Part shown: piece by piece, positions 52,724-62,097 of the stretch
How positions within the stretch are numbered: the stretch's first letter is position 1
How the letters are laid out: the number at the start of each line of letters is the position of its first letter
From: Nitrospira sp. CG24B
Lineage (GTDB): Bacteria > Nitrospirota > Nitrospiria > Nitrospirales > Nitrospiraceae
Direction: 5' to 3'
DNA length: 64,000 nt
NCBI GenBank assembly: GCA_002869845.2
Contig: NEWS02000007.1
Span: 293,475-357,474, forward strand
Made by a program: the position numbers and the translations under genes
The notes under the pieces: model-generated
Database searches by the model: none
What the model saw: only the letters and a program-made list of their open reading frames with translations
What the model was told of the DNA's origin: nothing

Positions 52724-52972
52724 GAGAACCACTCCGGATTGCCCAGCTCCAACTCTCTCGGGTACTGGATGATCGCAAAGTCCGTTCTTAGACGCGCACA
52801 AGAAGATTCAGCAAACTACATGCCACCCACAGTCGCATCTTCGTTGGAGAATAGGGCATGAGTGACACGCCGCATGTGTCTGCTCCATTCATTGACAGGC
52901 TCTTGAGGGCCTTCCTATAATTCGCCCTCTTGAATGAGTGGATGATGATTTTGCCATGAGGCTGAATCGCGT

Positions 52973-53995
52973 ATGTCGATCACGATCAACAAGCTCGGTG
53001 TTATTGGAGCCGGAGCCTGGGGCACAGCCTTGGCCAAACATCTGGCCGAGAAGGGTCTGGAGGTTCGTCTCTGGGCCTATGAACACGTTGTCGTCAACGC
53101 CATCAACACCTCTCATGAAAATTCTGTCTTCCTGAAAGGCGTCCCGCTTCCATCAAATTTAACGGCCACTTCGTCACTGGTTGAAGCCGTACATGGCTGT
53201 GATGGGGTTCTGTTTGCCGTTCCTTCACACAGAACCCGATCCGTGTTGCATCAGTTGGCACCCTACATCTCAGAGCCCATACCGTTCGTGTGCGCAACCA
53301 AAGGCATAGAAGAAACCACGGCAAAATTGATGACCCAGGTCATGGAGGACGAGTTGTCGCCGGCCATGCACCGCTTCCTCATGGTGCTATCTGGACCCAG
53401 TTTCGCCTCCGAATTCAGCATTGGGAAGCCCACGGCCCTGTGCCTGGCTGGCTCCGATGAACAGCTCGTGCGGCAGTTTCAACATGCATTGATGACGCCT
53501 GTATTTCGTGTGTACGCCGATACTGATGTCATCGGGGTCCAACTCGGCGGAGCCCTAAAGAATGTCATGGCACTAGCTGCCGGTGTGATCGATGGTCTGA
53601 ACCTCGGACTCAATGCCCGCGCGGCGCTCATTACTCGAGGCCTGGCTGAAATCATCAGGCTCGGCGCTGCAATGGGAGCCGATCCGCGTACGTTTTATGG
53701 ACTGTCCGGGGTCGGCGATCTAGTCCTGACCTGTACAGGCACACTCAGCCGAAACCATTCGGTAGGTGTTCGCCTCGGCCAGGGAGAAAAGTTGGAGTCG
53801 ATATTGGCAAGTATGCAGGCTGTTGCTGAAGGCGTTCGGACGGCACGTGCTGCATTAACCTTGGCCCAGCGCTATCAGGTCGATATGCCGATCATACAAG
53901 AAATTCATTCCGTCCTGTATGACGATAAATCTTGTAGGAAGGCCGTGACTGATTTAATGGAGCGGGATGCAAAATCAGAGAAGGGGTGGACATGA
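52973..53995 (+). CDS. gpsA: Glycerol-3-phosphate dehydrogenase [NAD(P)+]
   Basis: Makes sn-glycerol-3-phosphate for phospholipids. 340 residues: GVIGAGAWGTALA (nucleotide-binding loop), CATKGIE, LSGPSFASEF, ALKNVMALAAGVIDGLNLG with the catalytic lysine, and GLSGVGDLVLTCTG. All are intact. The stop overlaps the larB start (ATGA). Confidence 0.95.
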   Translation: MSITINKLGVIGAGAWGTALAKHLAEKGLEVRLWAYEHVVVNAINTSHENSVFLKGVPLPSNLTATSSLVEAVHGCDGVLFAVPSHRTRSVLHQLAPYISEPIPFVCATKGIEETTAKLMTQVMEDELSPAMHRFLMVLSGPSFASEFSIGKPTALCLAGSDEQLVRQFQHALMTPVFRVYADTDVIGVQLGGALKNVMALAAGVIDGLNLGLNARAALITRGLAEIIRLGAAMGADPRTFYGLSGVGDLVLTCTGTLSRNHSVGVRLGQGEKLESILASMQAVAEGVRTARAALTLAQRYQVDMPIIQEIHSVLYDDKSCRKAVTDLMERDAKSEKGWT

Positions 53996-54747
53996 ATCCG
54001 GAAGGACTCGAACGGCTGTTGCAGCAAGTCCGTCAAGGCAATGCCACGGTGGAACAGGCACTTCAGCGCCTGCGGTCACTGCCTTTTGAGGATCTAGGCT
54101 TTGCCTCACTCGATCATCATCGGTCGTTACGACAAGGGTTCCCCGAGGTCGTCTTGTGTGAAGGGAAAACCACCGCGCAGATCATCGCCATCGCTCGGGC
54201 GCTCATCAAGAAACAGGGCCCGTTTCTTGCCACTCGTGCCGACCCATCGGTTGGGCGAGCCATTCGCCGCCTGGATCGGCGAGCACAGTACTATCCCGAT
54301 GCACGCCTTGTGGCGATTCGCGCTCCCAAGCAGAAACAACATGGGCATATACTTGTGGTGACTGCGGGAACGGCGGACGTGCCCGTGGCGGAAGAAGCTC
54401 GGGTGACGGCGGAAGTGATGGGAAGCCACGTCGAGCGACTGTACGATGTCGGGGTTGCGGGTATCCATCGACTGCTTGGAAAGAGAGATCGGCTGTTCGA
54501 TGCGAAGGTCGTGATCGTCGCGGCTGGCATGGACGGTGTCCTGCCGAGCGTGGTGGGAGGGTTGGTCCACTGCCCGGTCATTGCCGTGCCAACCAGCCGA
54601 GGCTATGGTGCGAGCTTCGGGGGAGTCGCTGCGCTGCTGACGATGCTCAATTCCTGCGCGGCGGGTGTGGGCGTGATGAATATCGACAACGGATTCGGCG
54701 CGGCCTGCCTCGCACATCGGATCAATATGTTGGGAGTAGAGAACTAG
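53992..54747 (+). CDS. larB: Nickel-pincer cofactor biosynthesis protein LarB
   Basis: 251 residues. LarB carboxylates nicotinic acid adenine dinucleotide and hydrolyses it in the first step of the NPN cofactor pathway. GFPEVVLCEGKT, a PurE-like core (VVTAGTADVPVAEEA), AAGMDGVLPSVVGGLV and VPTSRGYGASFGGVAALLTMLNSCA are diagnostic. Start ATG 53992 is preferred over GTG 53986. Confidence 0.92.
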   Translation: MNPEGLERLLQQVRQGNATVEQALQRLRSLPFEDLGFASLDHHRSLRQGFPEVVLCEGKTTAQIIAIARALIKKQGPFLATRADPSVGRAIRRLDRRAQYYPDARLVAIRAPKQKQHGHILVVTAGTADVPVAEEARVTAEVMGSHVERLYDVGVAGIHRLLGKRDRLFDAKVVIVAAGMDGVLPSVVGGLVHCPVIAVPTSRGYGASFGGVAALLTMLNSCAAGVGVMNIDNGFGAACLAHRINMLGVEN

Positions 54748-54770
54748 GCGCGGGAAAAACGAATGAGGCT

Positions 54771-55316
54771 CTATTTCACTTCCAGGAGGCCTCGCTTCGG
54801 CCAGGCGACCATCACAGTGCGTAACCCCTTTTCTCCATTCGCCAACAACTTTGTCCGCACTTCATACGAATAGATGCCCACCCCGGCGAGTTGCTTTCGG
54901 TGATCCTGGCCATCCCACGCAAGTTCGACGGAGACCTTCGATCGTCCTGTCTCCCCATCCACGGCTGGAGGGACTTGGATGGGCTGTCGATACGTGAGAA
55001 ACCGAAGTGAGCTCTTCGACGGAGAACTAATGAGCGAGGTCACCTCCAAAATGGTAGATCCATCTATTTCTTTCGGAAGCTGGACTGTAACGGAAAACTG
55101 AAGAGGCCCGTTGCCCAGAGCATATGGTATCGGGGCAATGTTAAGGCCAACAATTTTGAGCTGAGGCTCGGGCCTGGGAACGCGTGGCGGCTTCACTTTC
55201 GAGAGGCTCTCTGCTGGGAATACGGCCATCAGAGAAGCACACAGGGTGAGCAACCCGAGCAAAAGCCTCGTACGATGGAGATTACGTGACGTCTTCAACA
55301 AAAACCCTGACCTCAT
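54771..55316 (-). CDS. Secreted hypothetical protein between larB and larC
   Basis: 181 residues from ATG 55316 (AGGAAA upstream). A signal peptide (LLLGLLTLCASLMAVFPAES) precedes a beta-rich soluble domain (LKIVGLNIAPIPYALGNGPLQFSVTVQLP, KVSVELAWDGQDHRKQLAGVGIYSYEVRTKLL). No family is recognised. It lies on the opposite strand and separates the two lar genes. Confidence 0.65.
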   Translation of the reverse strand: MRSGFLLKTSRNLHRTRLLLGLLTLCASLMAVFPAESLSKVKPPRVPRPEPQLKIVGLNIAPIPYALGNGPLQFSVTVQLPKEIDGSTILEVTSLISSPSKSSLRFLTYRQPIQVPPAVDGETGRSKVSVELAWDGQDHRKQLAGVGIYSYEVRTKLLANGEKGLRTVMVAWPKRGLLEVK

Positions 55317-55492
55317 GCTTTCCTGAACGAGCGCGGAACGCCCGCCGCGATGCCACTTGACCGCATTCCTAGGGGGATAACATAGCATCCCTGGGCTGTC
55401 AACGAAGCGTCGAGAATGTATCAGCGATTGCCGTTCGTCCACGCCTTCGGTAAGATGTCCGGTCATTTTGCGCATCGCATGTGAGGAACTGA

Positions 55493-56710
55493 ATGGGCCG
55501 TCATTTGCATTTCGATTGTTTCTCCGGGGTCAGTGGAGATATGGTCCTGGGCGCACTGGTGAGCGCCGGGCTCTCGTGGACAAGCTTAGTTGACGGCCTC
55601 AAACGCCTCAAGCTCCGCGGCTACCGCCTGCAAAAGCGCGAGGTGCATCGTGGCGCGCTCCCGGCAATCAAGGTCGACGTGATCGTTCAACAGGGATTTC
55701 AACGGCCGCTGACCCTCTCCCGCATTCGAAAGATCCTTGCCGACAGCACGTTGCCAGGCCCGGTCAAGGAACGTAGCCGGTCGGTCTTTGATCGACTGGC
55801 TGAAGCCGAAGGAGTGGCGCATGGTGTCGATCCAAAAGATGTTCACTTTCATGAAGTCGGGGTGGTGGATTCGTTTATCGATGTTGTCGGTGGCGTGCTG
55901 GGGTGCTATCTCTTGAACGCCACCCGAGTCACCGCGTCTCCGATCAATGTTGGGGCCGGGTCGATTCAAACCTCACACGGACTCTTACCGGTTCCAGGAC
56001 CCGCGGTGGCGGCGCTGGCAAGGGGAGTTCCGATCTACGCCGACGGTCCGCGCTGTGAGCTTGCCACCCCCACCGGGGTTGCGCTGCTTCGGACATTGGC
56101 GTCTGAATTCGGCCCTCTGCCGAGGATGAGGAGTATGGCCGTGGGCTACGGGGCCGGCGACCACGATCCGGACGGGTGGCCTAATGTCTTGCGCCTATTT
56201 GTGGAAGAAGAGCCCACGTCGGCGGCCAATCAGACCGAGCGAATGATACAGATTGAGACAAATCTTGACGACCTCAGTCCACAGACCTACGAATACATCA
56301 TGGAACAGCTCTTTCAGGTCGGTGCGATTGATGTCGTGCTGGCTCCCGTCGTCATGAAGAAAAGCCGGCCAGGAATCCTGCTGAGCTGCCTAGCCACTGA
56401 AGGCCGGACGGATGCCGTGATCGAGGTCCTCTTCCAGGAAACGACCACGCTCGGAGTGCGACTTCATGAGGTACGCCGGCGGGTCCTCACCAGGCGATTC
56501 GTCCCCGTCACGACGCAAGGCGGAGTCGTTCGCATGAAAGTTGCCGAGGTCGGCGCCGGATGGGAAAAAGCAGCTCCCGAATATGAGGACTGTAAAGCCA
56601 TCGCGCAACGAACCGGCCACCCCCTCAAGACCGTTATGGAGGAAGCGCTGATGGCCTATCGACGAGGACGCAAAAAGACGAGAATCACAACGGCGCGAGG
56701 CCGAGCATGA
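55493..56710 (+). CDS. larC: Nickel insertion protein LarC
   Basis: 405 residues. LarC inserts nickel into the pincer cofactor. FDCFSGVSGDMVLGALV, VDPKDVHFHEVGVVDSFIDVVG, ATPTGVALLRTLA, the C-terminal ETNLDDLSPQ and MKKSRPGILLSCL are intact. In Lactiplantibacillus larC is split by a programmed frameshift; here it is a single frame. The stop overlaps the exchanger gene start (ATGA). Confidence 0.92.
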   Translation: MGRHLHFDCFSGVSGDMVLGALVSAGLSWTSLVDGLKRLKLRGYRLQKREVHRGALPAIKVDVIVQQGFQRPLTLSRIRKILADSTLPGPVKERSRSVFDRLAEAEGVAHGVDPKDVHFHEVGVVDSFIDVVGGVLGCYLLNATRVTASPINVGAGSIQTSHGLLPVPGPAVAALARGVPIYADGPRCELATPTGVALLRTLASEFGPLPRMRSMAVGYGAGDHDPDGWPNVLRLFVEEEPTSAANQTERMIQIETNLDDLSPQTYEYIMEQLFQVGAIDVVLAPVVMKKSRPGILLSCLATEGRTDAVIEVLFQETTTLGVRLHEVRRRVLTRRFVPVTTQGGVVRMKVAEVGAGWEKAAPEYEDCKAIAQRTGHPLKTVMEEALMAYRRGRKKTRITTARGRA

Positions 56711-57708
56711 CCGTGCTGTACTACGTGCTCCTCTTTCTCGTTTCCGTCGCGGTCACACTTGGTGGTTGCGCGCTCTTTACGAACGCCATTGAATGGCTGG
56801 GCAAACGACGGGGTATCTCCGAGGGTGCCGTCGGCAGTGTCTTTGCCGCCATCGGCACAACCCTGCCTGAAACCTCGATCCCGATCATTGCAATTTTCTT
56901 CGGCGAAAGCCAGGAAGAAGTTGAGGTTGGCTTAGGCGCCATCTTGGGCGCGCCGTTCATGCTCAGCACACTGGTGCTGCCCATTCTGGCCATTCTTCTG
57001 CTGCTCTATGCCCGGGCTGGCAAGCGGACTGCCAAATTTCATCTCAACTATCGTGAAGTGTTGACAGACCTCACGTTTTTTATGATCGGCTATTTTATTG
57101 CTTTGGGATGCGCTTTCGTGCCGTCCAAACTGATTCACTTCATTGCAGCCGGTGTATTGGTCTGTTTGTATATTTACTACATGAAGCTCAAATTCGTACC
57201 GGCTGAGGGGGAAGAAGGAGGTGAGCTGGAACCACTGATTTTTGACAAGCACGCAGCCACGCCGTCCTATGCGATGATTGGATTTCAAGCCTTCTTGGGG
57301 TTAGGGGGATTGATATTAGGCGCCCATTTGTTTGTCATGGCTGCAGAATCGATGGCTGGCTTGTTCGCCATGTCGCCGTTGATTTTAGCGCTCCTCATCG
57401 CGCCGCTCGCCACCGAGCTACCCGAGATGTCCAATAGCTTTCTCTGGCTCTATCGCAAGAAAGACCGGCTCGCCGTGGCCAATGTGACAGGCGCCATGGT
57501 CTTTCAAGGCACCTTCCCGGTTGCGCTGGGGTTGATCGGAACCGAGTGGGTGATCGCGCCTTCGGCATTGACCACCATGATCTTAGCCGTGCAGGCGGTA
57601 GGACTCTGCCTCCTGCAAATTCTGATCGGAGGCCAGTGGCGACCGTGGCTACTCGCCGCCGGGGCTGTATTCTATATCGGCTATACCGTGCATCTCTATG
57701 TCAACTGA
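56707..57708 (+). CDS. Sodium/calcium exchanger-family membrane protein
   Basis: 333 residues, about ten membrane helices in two inverted repeats. The alpha-1 motif GAVGSVFAAIGTTLPETSIPI and the alpha-2 motif LILALLIAPLATELPEMSNSF identify the CaCA superfamily, with acidic residues for cation binding. The ions moved are unknown. It starts in the larC stop (ATGA) and overlaps the pdxA start by 11 bases. Confidence 0.85.
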   Translation: MTVLYYVLLFLVSVAVTLGGCALFTNAIEWLGKRRGISEGAVGSVFAAIGTTLPETSIPIIAIFFGESQEEVEVGLGAILGAPFMLSTLVLPILAILLLLYARAGKRTAKFHLNYREVLTDLTFFMIGYFIALGCAFVPSKLIHFIAAGVLVCLYIYYMKLKFVPAEGEEGGELEPLIFDKHAATPSYAMIGFQAFLGLGGLILGAHLFVMAAESMAGLFAMSPLILALLIAPLATELPEMSNSFLWLYRKKDRLAVANVTGAMVFQGTFPVALGLIGTEWVIAPSALTTMILAVQAVGLCLLQILIGGQWRPWLLAAGAVFYIGYTVHLYVN

Positions 57709-58780
57709 ATCGCGGTCACCTCGCACAGATTCCTCATCCCCCCAACTCCCCTTGCTGGGAATCACGATGGGAGACCCGGCTGGCATCGGCCCGGAAGTTA
57801 TCGCCAAGGCGCTGGCAGGCGCTCATTTGCGTAACGTCTGCCGATCGGTCGTCATCGGATCGCTTCCCATCATGGAGCGAACGGTGAAGGCGCTGAAGCT
57901 CAAACTGAACGTAGTCCGAGTTCGTGATCATGAACCGATGGTGCCGCGTAGAGGAACGGTCGCGGTGCTGGATCCACTAGAGGCACCACTGCGTCCCTTC
58001 AAGTCCGGGATTGCCGCGGCGGAGACCGGCGCCGCTTCAATCGCCTTTATCAAAAAAGCTGTCGAACTGGCTCAGATCGGCTGTATCGAAGGCATGGTGA
58101 CGGCACCCATCAACAAAGAAGCCATCAATATGGCCGGCTGCAGGTACCCAGGCCATACCGAGTTGCTGGCTGATCTCACCCACGCGAACCAGTCAGGCAT
58201 GATGATCGTGGGCGGGCCGTTGCGTATTATGTTCGTCACGACACATGTCGCGATCAGAGATCTCTCGGCGCTGCTGACGCAAGCCAAGATTGAAAAGGCG
58301 ATCCGCTTGGCCCAATTGGCGCTGACGACACTGTTTGGCATCAAGCGCCCCAGGATAGGAGTGGCTGCTCTCAATCCCCATGCCGGGGAGCATGGATTGT
58401 TCGGCGATGAAGAAGCTCGAATCATTCTCCCGGCATCACGTGCCACCCAACAACAGGGCATTCTGGCAAGTGATCCCTTGCCGGCTGATACACTGTTTGG
58501 GAAAGCTGCGAAAGGATCATTTGACGGCGTCGTCGCCCTCTACCACGATCAGGGTCTCATTCCCCTGAAGCTGGTCGCCTTCGGCACCTGCGTCAATCTC
58601 ACCGTGGGCTTGCCTATCATCCGCACCTCAGTGGATCATGGAACCGCGTTTGATATCGTCGGGAAAGGCGTCGCTGATCCCAGAAGCCTGATTGAGGCTA
58701 TCAAACTGGCTGCCAGGATCGCTCAGAATAGAATGGCGGCAACACCGACCAAGAAGGGACGGACCACACGTGTCGCTTGA
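57698..58780 (+). CDS. pdxA: 4-hydroxythreonine-4-phosphate dehydrogenase
   Basis: Catalyses a step of pyridoxal-phosphate synthesis in the DXP-dependent route. 360 residues: GITMGDPAGIGPEVI, TAPINKEAIN, YPGHTELLADLT, AALNPHAGEHGLFGDEE and YHDQGLIPLK with the metal histidines. The start ATG lies within the last codons of the exchanger gene. An overlapping downstream gene begins at 58770. Confidence 0.94.
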   Translation: MSTESRSPRTDSSSPQLPLLGITMGDPAGIGPEVIAKALAGAHLRNVCRSVVIGSLPIMERTVKALKLKLNVVRVRDHEPMVPRRGTVAVLDPLEAPLRPFKSGIAAAETGAASIAFIKKAVELAQIGCIEGMVTAPINKEAINMAGCRYPGHTELLADLTHANQSGMMIVGGPLRIMFVTTHVAIRDLSALLTQAKIEKAIRLAQLALTTLFGIKRPRIGVAALNPHAGEHGLFGDEEARIILPASRATQQQGILASDPLPADTLFGKAAKGSFDGVVALYHDQGLIPLKLVAFGTCVNLTVGLPIIRTSVDHGTAFDIVGKGVADPRSLIEAIKLAARIAQNRMAATPTKKGRTTRVA

Positions 58781-59087
58781 TATTACGAAGGGCCTTGCCG
58801 TGGTTCGGCGTCAGATTGACGAATTGGAGACGCTTGAGAAACAGACACTTCAAGACTTGAACACCGTCGCCGGGACGGAACGAATAGCAAAATGGAAAGC
58901 CCGCACCGTCGCGCTTCTCACCAATTCCGTAGGCGATCGGGAAGGGCAAATCTTCGCGAACGTCCAACCAGGGCCATCGTTTACTCATGATTTGGTTGAA
59001 GAGTTCACGGATCTTGTGGAGTGCTATCGCACGCCCCTGAGCCTATTGGCCAAGCAATTGGCCCAAGCTCCACCAACTCGGAGTTGA
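58770..59087 (+). CDS. Small helical protein between pdxA and rsmA
   Basis: 105 residues from GTG 58770, overlapping the pdxA stop by 11 bases. Amphipathic helices (KGLAVVRRQIDELETLEKQTLQDL, HDLVEEFTDLVECYRTPLSLLAKQL) suggest a coiled coil. Family unknown. The GGAG of the following rsmA start lies inside its end, so the three genes are coupled. Confidence 0.62.
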   Translation: MSLDITKGLAVVRRQIDELETLEKQTLQDLNTVAGTERIAKWKARTVALLTNSVGDREGQIFANVQPGPSFTHDLVEEFTDLVECYRTPLSLLAKQLAQAPPTRS

Positions 59088-59089
59088 GG

Positions 59090-59911
59090 GTGGACTCCTC
59101 TCTTCCTCCTGCCGCAATCAAACGCCTTGGCCAGAACTTTCTCATCGACCCCAACATTGTCCGAAAAATCGTCGCGCTGGCTGAACTCACCCCGACTCAT
59201 ACCGCGTTGGAAATCGGGCCAGGCCGAGGCATCCTCACCGAAGCGTTGTGTCGTGCGAGTGGCCATGTGACGGCGATCGAAGTCGATCCTCGGCTCCATG
59301 CATTCCTAACCGAACGACAACCCCAGTTCACGAATCTCGTGCTCGTCCTCGACGATGCAATGACCTACCCGGTCGAGCAGCTTCCGAGCGGCACCATCGT
59401 CGTCGCCAATCTTCCCTATTATTTATCCACTCCCCTTCTCTTCCGGCTCCTCGATCAACGCAACCGTTTTCCTCGCATGGTGCTGATGCTGCAAAATGAA
59501 GTGGCCGATCGACTCGTGGCCAAGCCTGGAAGTTCTGGCTACGGGGTCCTGTCTGTCATGGCACAGTATGCGGCAGAGATCACGAAAGCGTTCCGGGTCT
59601 CTGCGCAGTGCTTCCGACCGAGACCGGAAGTGGGCTCTGCTGTGGTTCTGCTCAAGACCAAGCATCAGAGAGCGCTGAACCAGGAGGAAGAACCACAATT
59701 TGCAGCGCTAGTGAAAGCCGCCTTCGCCCACCGCCGCAAGACACTTATCAATTCGCTGAAAGATCAGGGATATGAGCAGAAGCTGGTGGCAGCTGCGTTG
59801 GAAGCGCTTGCACTCTCTCCTTCTCTCCGCGCGGAAATCCTTTCCATCGAGCAATTTATCGAACTGACCCGCCGCATTTATGGACTAGGCTTCTCCCCCC
59901 TCTATCATTAA
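59090..59911 (+). CDS. rsmA: 16S rRNA dimethyladenosine transferase
   Basis: 273 residues. Methylates the two adjacent adenosines near the 3' end of 16S rRNA. KRLGQNFLIDPNIVRKIV, ALEIGPGRGILTEAL (SAM motif I), VANLPYYLSTPLLF with the NLPY catalytic motif, and the C-terminal AAFAHRRKTLINSL are intact. GTG 59090 with GGAG 6 bases upstream is the chosen start; the open frame from 59021 overlaps the previous gene. Confidence 0.95.
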   Translation: MDSSLPPAAIKRLGQNFLIDPNIVRKIVALAELTPTHTALEIGPGRGILTEALCRASGHVTAIEVDPRLHAFLTERQPQFTNLVLVLDDAMTYPVEQLPSGTIVVANLPYYLSTPLLFRLLDQRNRFPRMVLMLQNEVADRLVAKPGSSGYGVLSVMAQYAAEITKAFRVSAQCFRPRPEVGSAVVLLKTKHQRALNQEEEPQFAALVKAAFAHRRKTLINSLKDQGYEQKLVAAALEALALSPSLRAEILSIEQFIELTRRIYGLGFSPLYH

Positions 59912-60007
59912 CAGTCGGAGACAGGCGAGAGCCGAATGGCTCTGAGAGCTTACCCCACTCAAGCCAACGCTGGCAGGAAAGAGGCCCACATTGTGTAGGC
60001 TCACACC

Positions 60008-60640
60008 CTACGTCGGGCGCATGTGGATTTTGAACATGACGCGGCGGCTCTTATCGCGGTCTGGGTGTCCAGCATCGTTGCGCAGGAGGTTCTGCTTCCC
60101 ACGCCCGTTCGCTGTGGCTTTCTGCAAGAAGCACTCGTAGGCCCAGGGAAGCTTCTCGCGGATCACTTCCAAGCTTTTGGCCAGTACTGCAAAAGAGCGC
60201 TCCTGACTGAGTCTCAGATTGCGTATATCGTCACCCAGATCATCGGTGTATCCCTCGATCACAAAGGCTTCTACGTCTTGCTCTCCAGGCTTGCAGACGA
60301 GTGAGGCGTAGTGCGGCATGGTCTCGGACAAGAAGATCTCGGCCGTCGGGAGCAATGTGCTTTTTCCAAACTCAAAGTGAATCGCCGTATCCGGCACCGT
60401 AATCGTGTGGGTGCTCGGCATTTTGGTTTCCAGTGCTGGATGAGGTGGATCGATTCTCGGTGTGCTGTCCGCTGAAGTGCCACGGCTCTTGGCCGAATTT
60501 GCATTTCCATTCTCGATACGAGTCATAGAGGCCACGAGCAAGAGAATGAAGATAACGGCGAGCGAGGTCATAAGATCGGCAACCCCACTCGTCACCACCG
60601 CTGAGTTGTCACGCGAGTACTGCGTAAAGCTCGACTTCAT
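60008..60640 (-). CDS. zorB: ZorB-like stator subunit (OmpA/MotB domain)
   Basis: 210 residues. A short basic start is followed by one membrane helix (about 20-39, GVADLMTSLAVIFILLLVAS) with a conserved aspartate D22 in the proton-channel position. A polar linker of about 45 residues follows, then an OmpA/MotB-like peptidoglycan-binding domain at about 85-207 (IHFEFGKSTLLPTAE, IEGYTDDLGD, LRLSQERS, SRRVMFKI). Its ATG is inside the ZorA stop (ATGA). No third gene of a known Zorya system follows. Confidence 0.75.
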   Translation of the reverse strand: MKSSFTQYSRDNSAVVTSGVADLMTSLAVIFILLLVASMTRIENGNANSAKSRGTSADSTPRIDPPHPALETKMPSTHTITVPDTAIHFEFGKSTLLPTAEIFLSETMPHYASLVCKPGEQDVEAFVIEGYTDDLGDDIRNLRLSQERSFAVLAKSLEVIREKLPWAYECFLQKATANGRGKQNLLRNDAGHPDRDKSRRVMFKIHMRPT

Positions 60641-61818
60641 CCCTTTCGCTCTCTCCGTGCTGTGTCAGTCGTTGCCGTAGTAGTGCTTCTGAGACCCTGC
60701 AACATCGTTTCGATTTCGCCTTGAGACAGCTGCACCGGGGAGGCCTGCTCCTTCATCGAGCGGGTGAGGTTTTGAATGGCGTCCAGTATGGGATTCATCA
60801 TGGGTCGTAACGCCCGCTGAACCTCGTGACCGATCTCCGCTGGCAAATCATCAAACTTCATCGGTGTATGCTTGGAGTGTAGCGCCGTGATCGCCTGCGC
60901 GGCTGTGTTCAGCGCTGCAACGGTGGATCCGAGGCGCTGCTGCACGGCCTCAACAAGCTGATGCGCAGTGTCGTTTCGAATGGGAGTGGCGATGGGCGCC
61001 GGAGATCCATTCGACGATGGGACTCCCTGGGAATGTTGGTCCGTAGCCCTCTGCGGAAACATTTCGTCCAGGAGGGAGATGCACTCCCGGTGTCGGTTGT
61101 CCAACCGATGCCAGAAAGAATGTTCGAGGAGGGTGAACGCATTGGCGCACGCTAAGCCGACGATGGATGTCACAAACTTTCCTGAGAGGCCGTTAATCAG
61201 TCCTTGGATGCCATCGATCTCCGACCCGTTCGCATGGAGCTTACTGAGGCCGATTAAGATGGCTAGGAAGGTGAACATGAGCCCCATGCCCGTCATGAAA
61301 GCGGGCAGCTGCCGGTAAAATCGGACGTTGAGATGGGCAGCGCAGAGAGATTCGAACGAGAAAAACTCACTTGCGGAGCGCTGACTATGGACGGTCGGCT
61401 CAAGAAACCAGGCGGATTGCTCGACCGCGAGGGTCTTGCGGTATGAAAACCAGTCTCTGGTAAAATCCTGTTCCGACCGTACCGCACGATCCAATGTGTG
61501 CAGATCGTCAAGATCGCGTCGCATTTCTGACGACACATCAAGACGCGCTTGTTTTTTTGCCAAAGCCGGAATAACCAGCCAATCTTTGGACACCTGTTGC
61601 CGTGCCAGCACCAGAGGCGCGACAGATGAGTGAAAACGCCCAAGCGTCCCTTGGATTTGTAACAAACCCCTGAGGAGCACCGCGCTATGCCAAAGACACA
61701 GGGCCAAGATCCCTACAGCACCGATCCAGCTCAGCACGGGACTCTGAAGCCCGCCGACAACCGTGACATCGCGAGTGAGCCATTCCCAAAGAGCGGTGAA
61801 CGAATCCACGTCATCCAT
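60637..61818 (-). CDS. zorA: ZorA-like motor protein (MotA/TolQ/ExbB family)
   Basis: 393 residues. A first membrane helix lies at about 30-52, a cytoplasmic segment at 55-165, and two further helices at about 173-193 and 213-235. LNVRFYRQLPAFMTGMGLMFTFLAILIGLS and GLSGKFVTSIVGLACANAFTLLEH form the MotA/TolQ/ExbB proton-channel core and match the ZorA pattern. A C-terminal tail of about 155 residues follows, with a helical segment (HQLVEAVQQRLGSTVAALNTAAQAITAL). In Zorya the ZorAB motor anchors to the wall and signals to DNA-degrading effectors. None is visible beside this pair. Confidence 0.75.
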   Translation of the reverse strand: MDDVDSFTALWEWLTRDVTVVGGLQSPVLSWIGAVGILALCLWHSAVLLRGLLQIQGTLGRFHSSVAPLVLARQQVSKDWLVIPALAKKQARLDVSSEMRRDLDDLHTLDRAVRSEQDFTRDWFSYRKTLAVEQSAWFLEPTVHSQRSASEFFSFESLCAAHLNVRFYRQLPAFMTGMGLMFTFLAILIGLSKLHANGSEIDGIQGLINGLSGKFVTSIVGLACANAFTLLEHSFWHRLDNRHRECISLLDEMFPQRATDQHSQGVPSSNGSPAPIATPIRNDTAHQLVEAVQQRLGSTVAALNTAAQAITALHSKHTPMKFDDLPAEIGHEVQRALRPMMNPILDAIQNLTRSMKEQASPVQLSQGEIETMLQGLRSTTTATTDTARRERKG

Positions 61819-62097
61819 CAGGCAAACCTCACTGGGGCCCTACGCACCATTCTCAGTAGGAGCAAACCCGATTGTCTCCCTCAACTTCTGTGCCAGAGAG
61901 AGATGCGAGAAATGGCCTCATATCGCTGCACGATTGGGATAACGCCAGAGCAAGAGGGAAGTTCTTGCCGGGAGGGCGGCAAGTTCTGTAGGGCTCACGG
62001 AGGCACAATTGCCGCGACAAAACTCTCCGTTGCTTTTGAGGTGTGAGAACTTGGTGTATGCTCAATCTGTGGTTGACAACTGGGAAGAGGAAACGTT
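61819..62097. other. Intergenic region upstream of zorA, with a small hairpin
   Basis: No gene is supported. CTTGCCG and CGGCAAG (about 61967-61986) flank a GGAGGG loop. This could be a regulatory hairpin; the divergent promoters for zorA and the next gene must lie in this segment, but no clear boxes were seen. Confidence 0.4.

Noticed and set aside
59912..60007. Short inverted repeat after rsmA (AGAGCC-GAAT-GGCTCT) as a terminator
   Set aside because: Only six base pairs and no T run; too weak to call.
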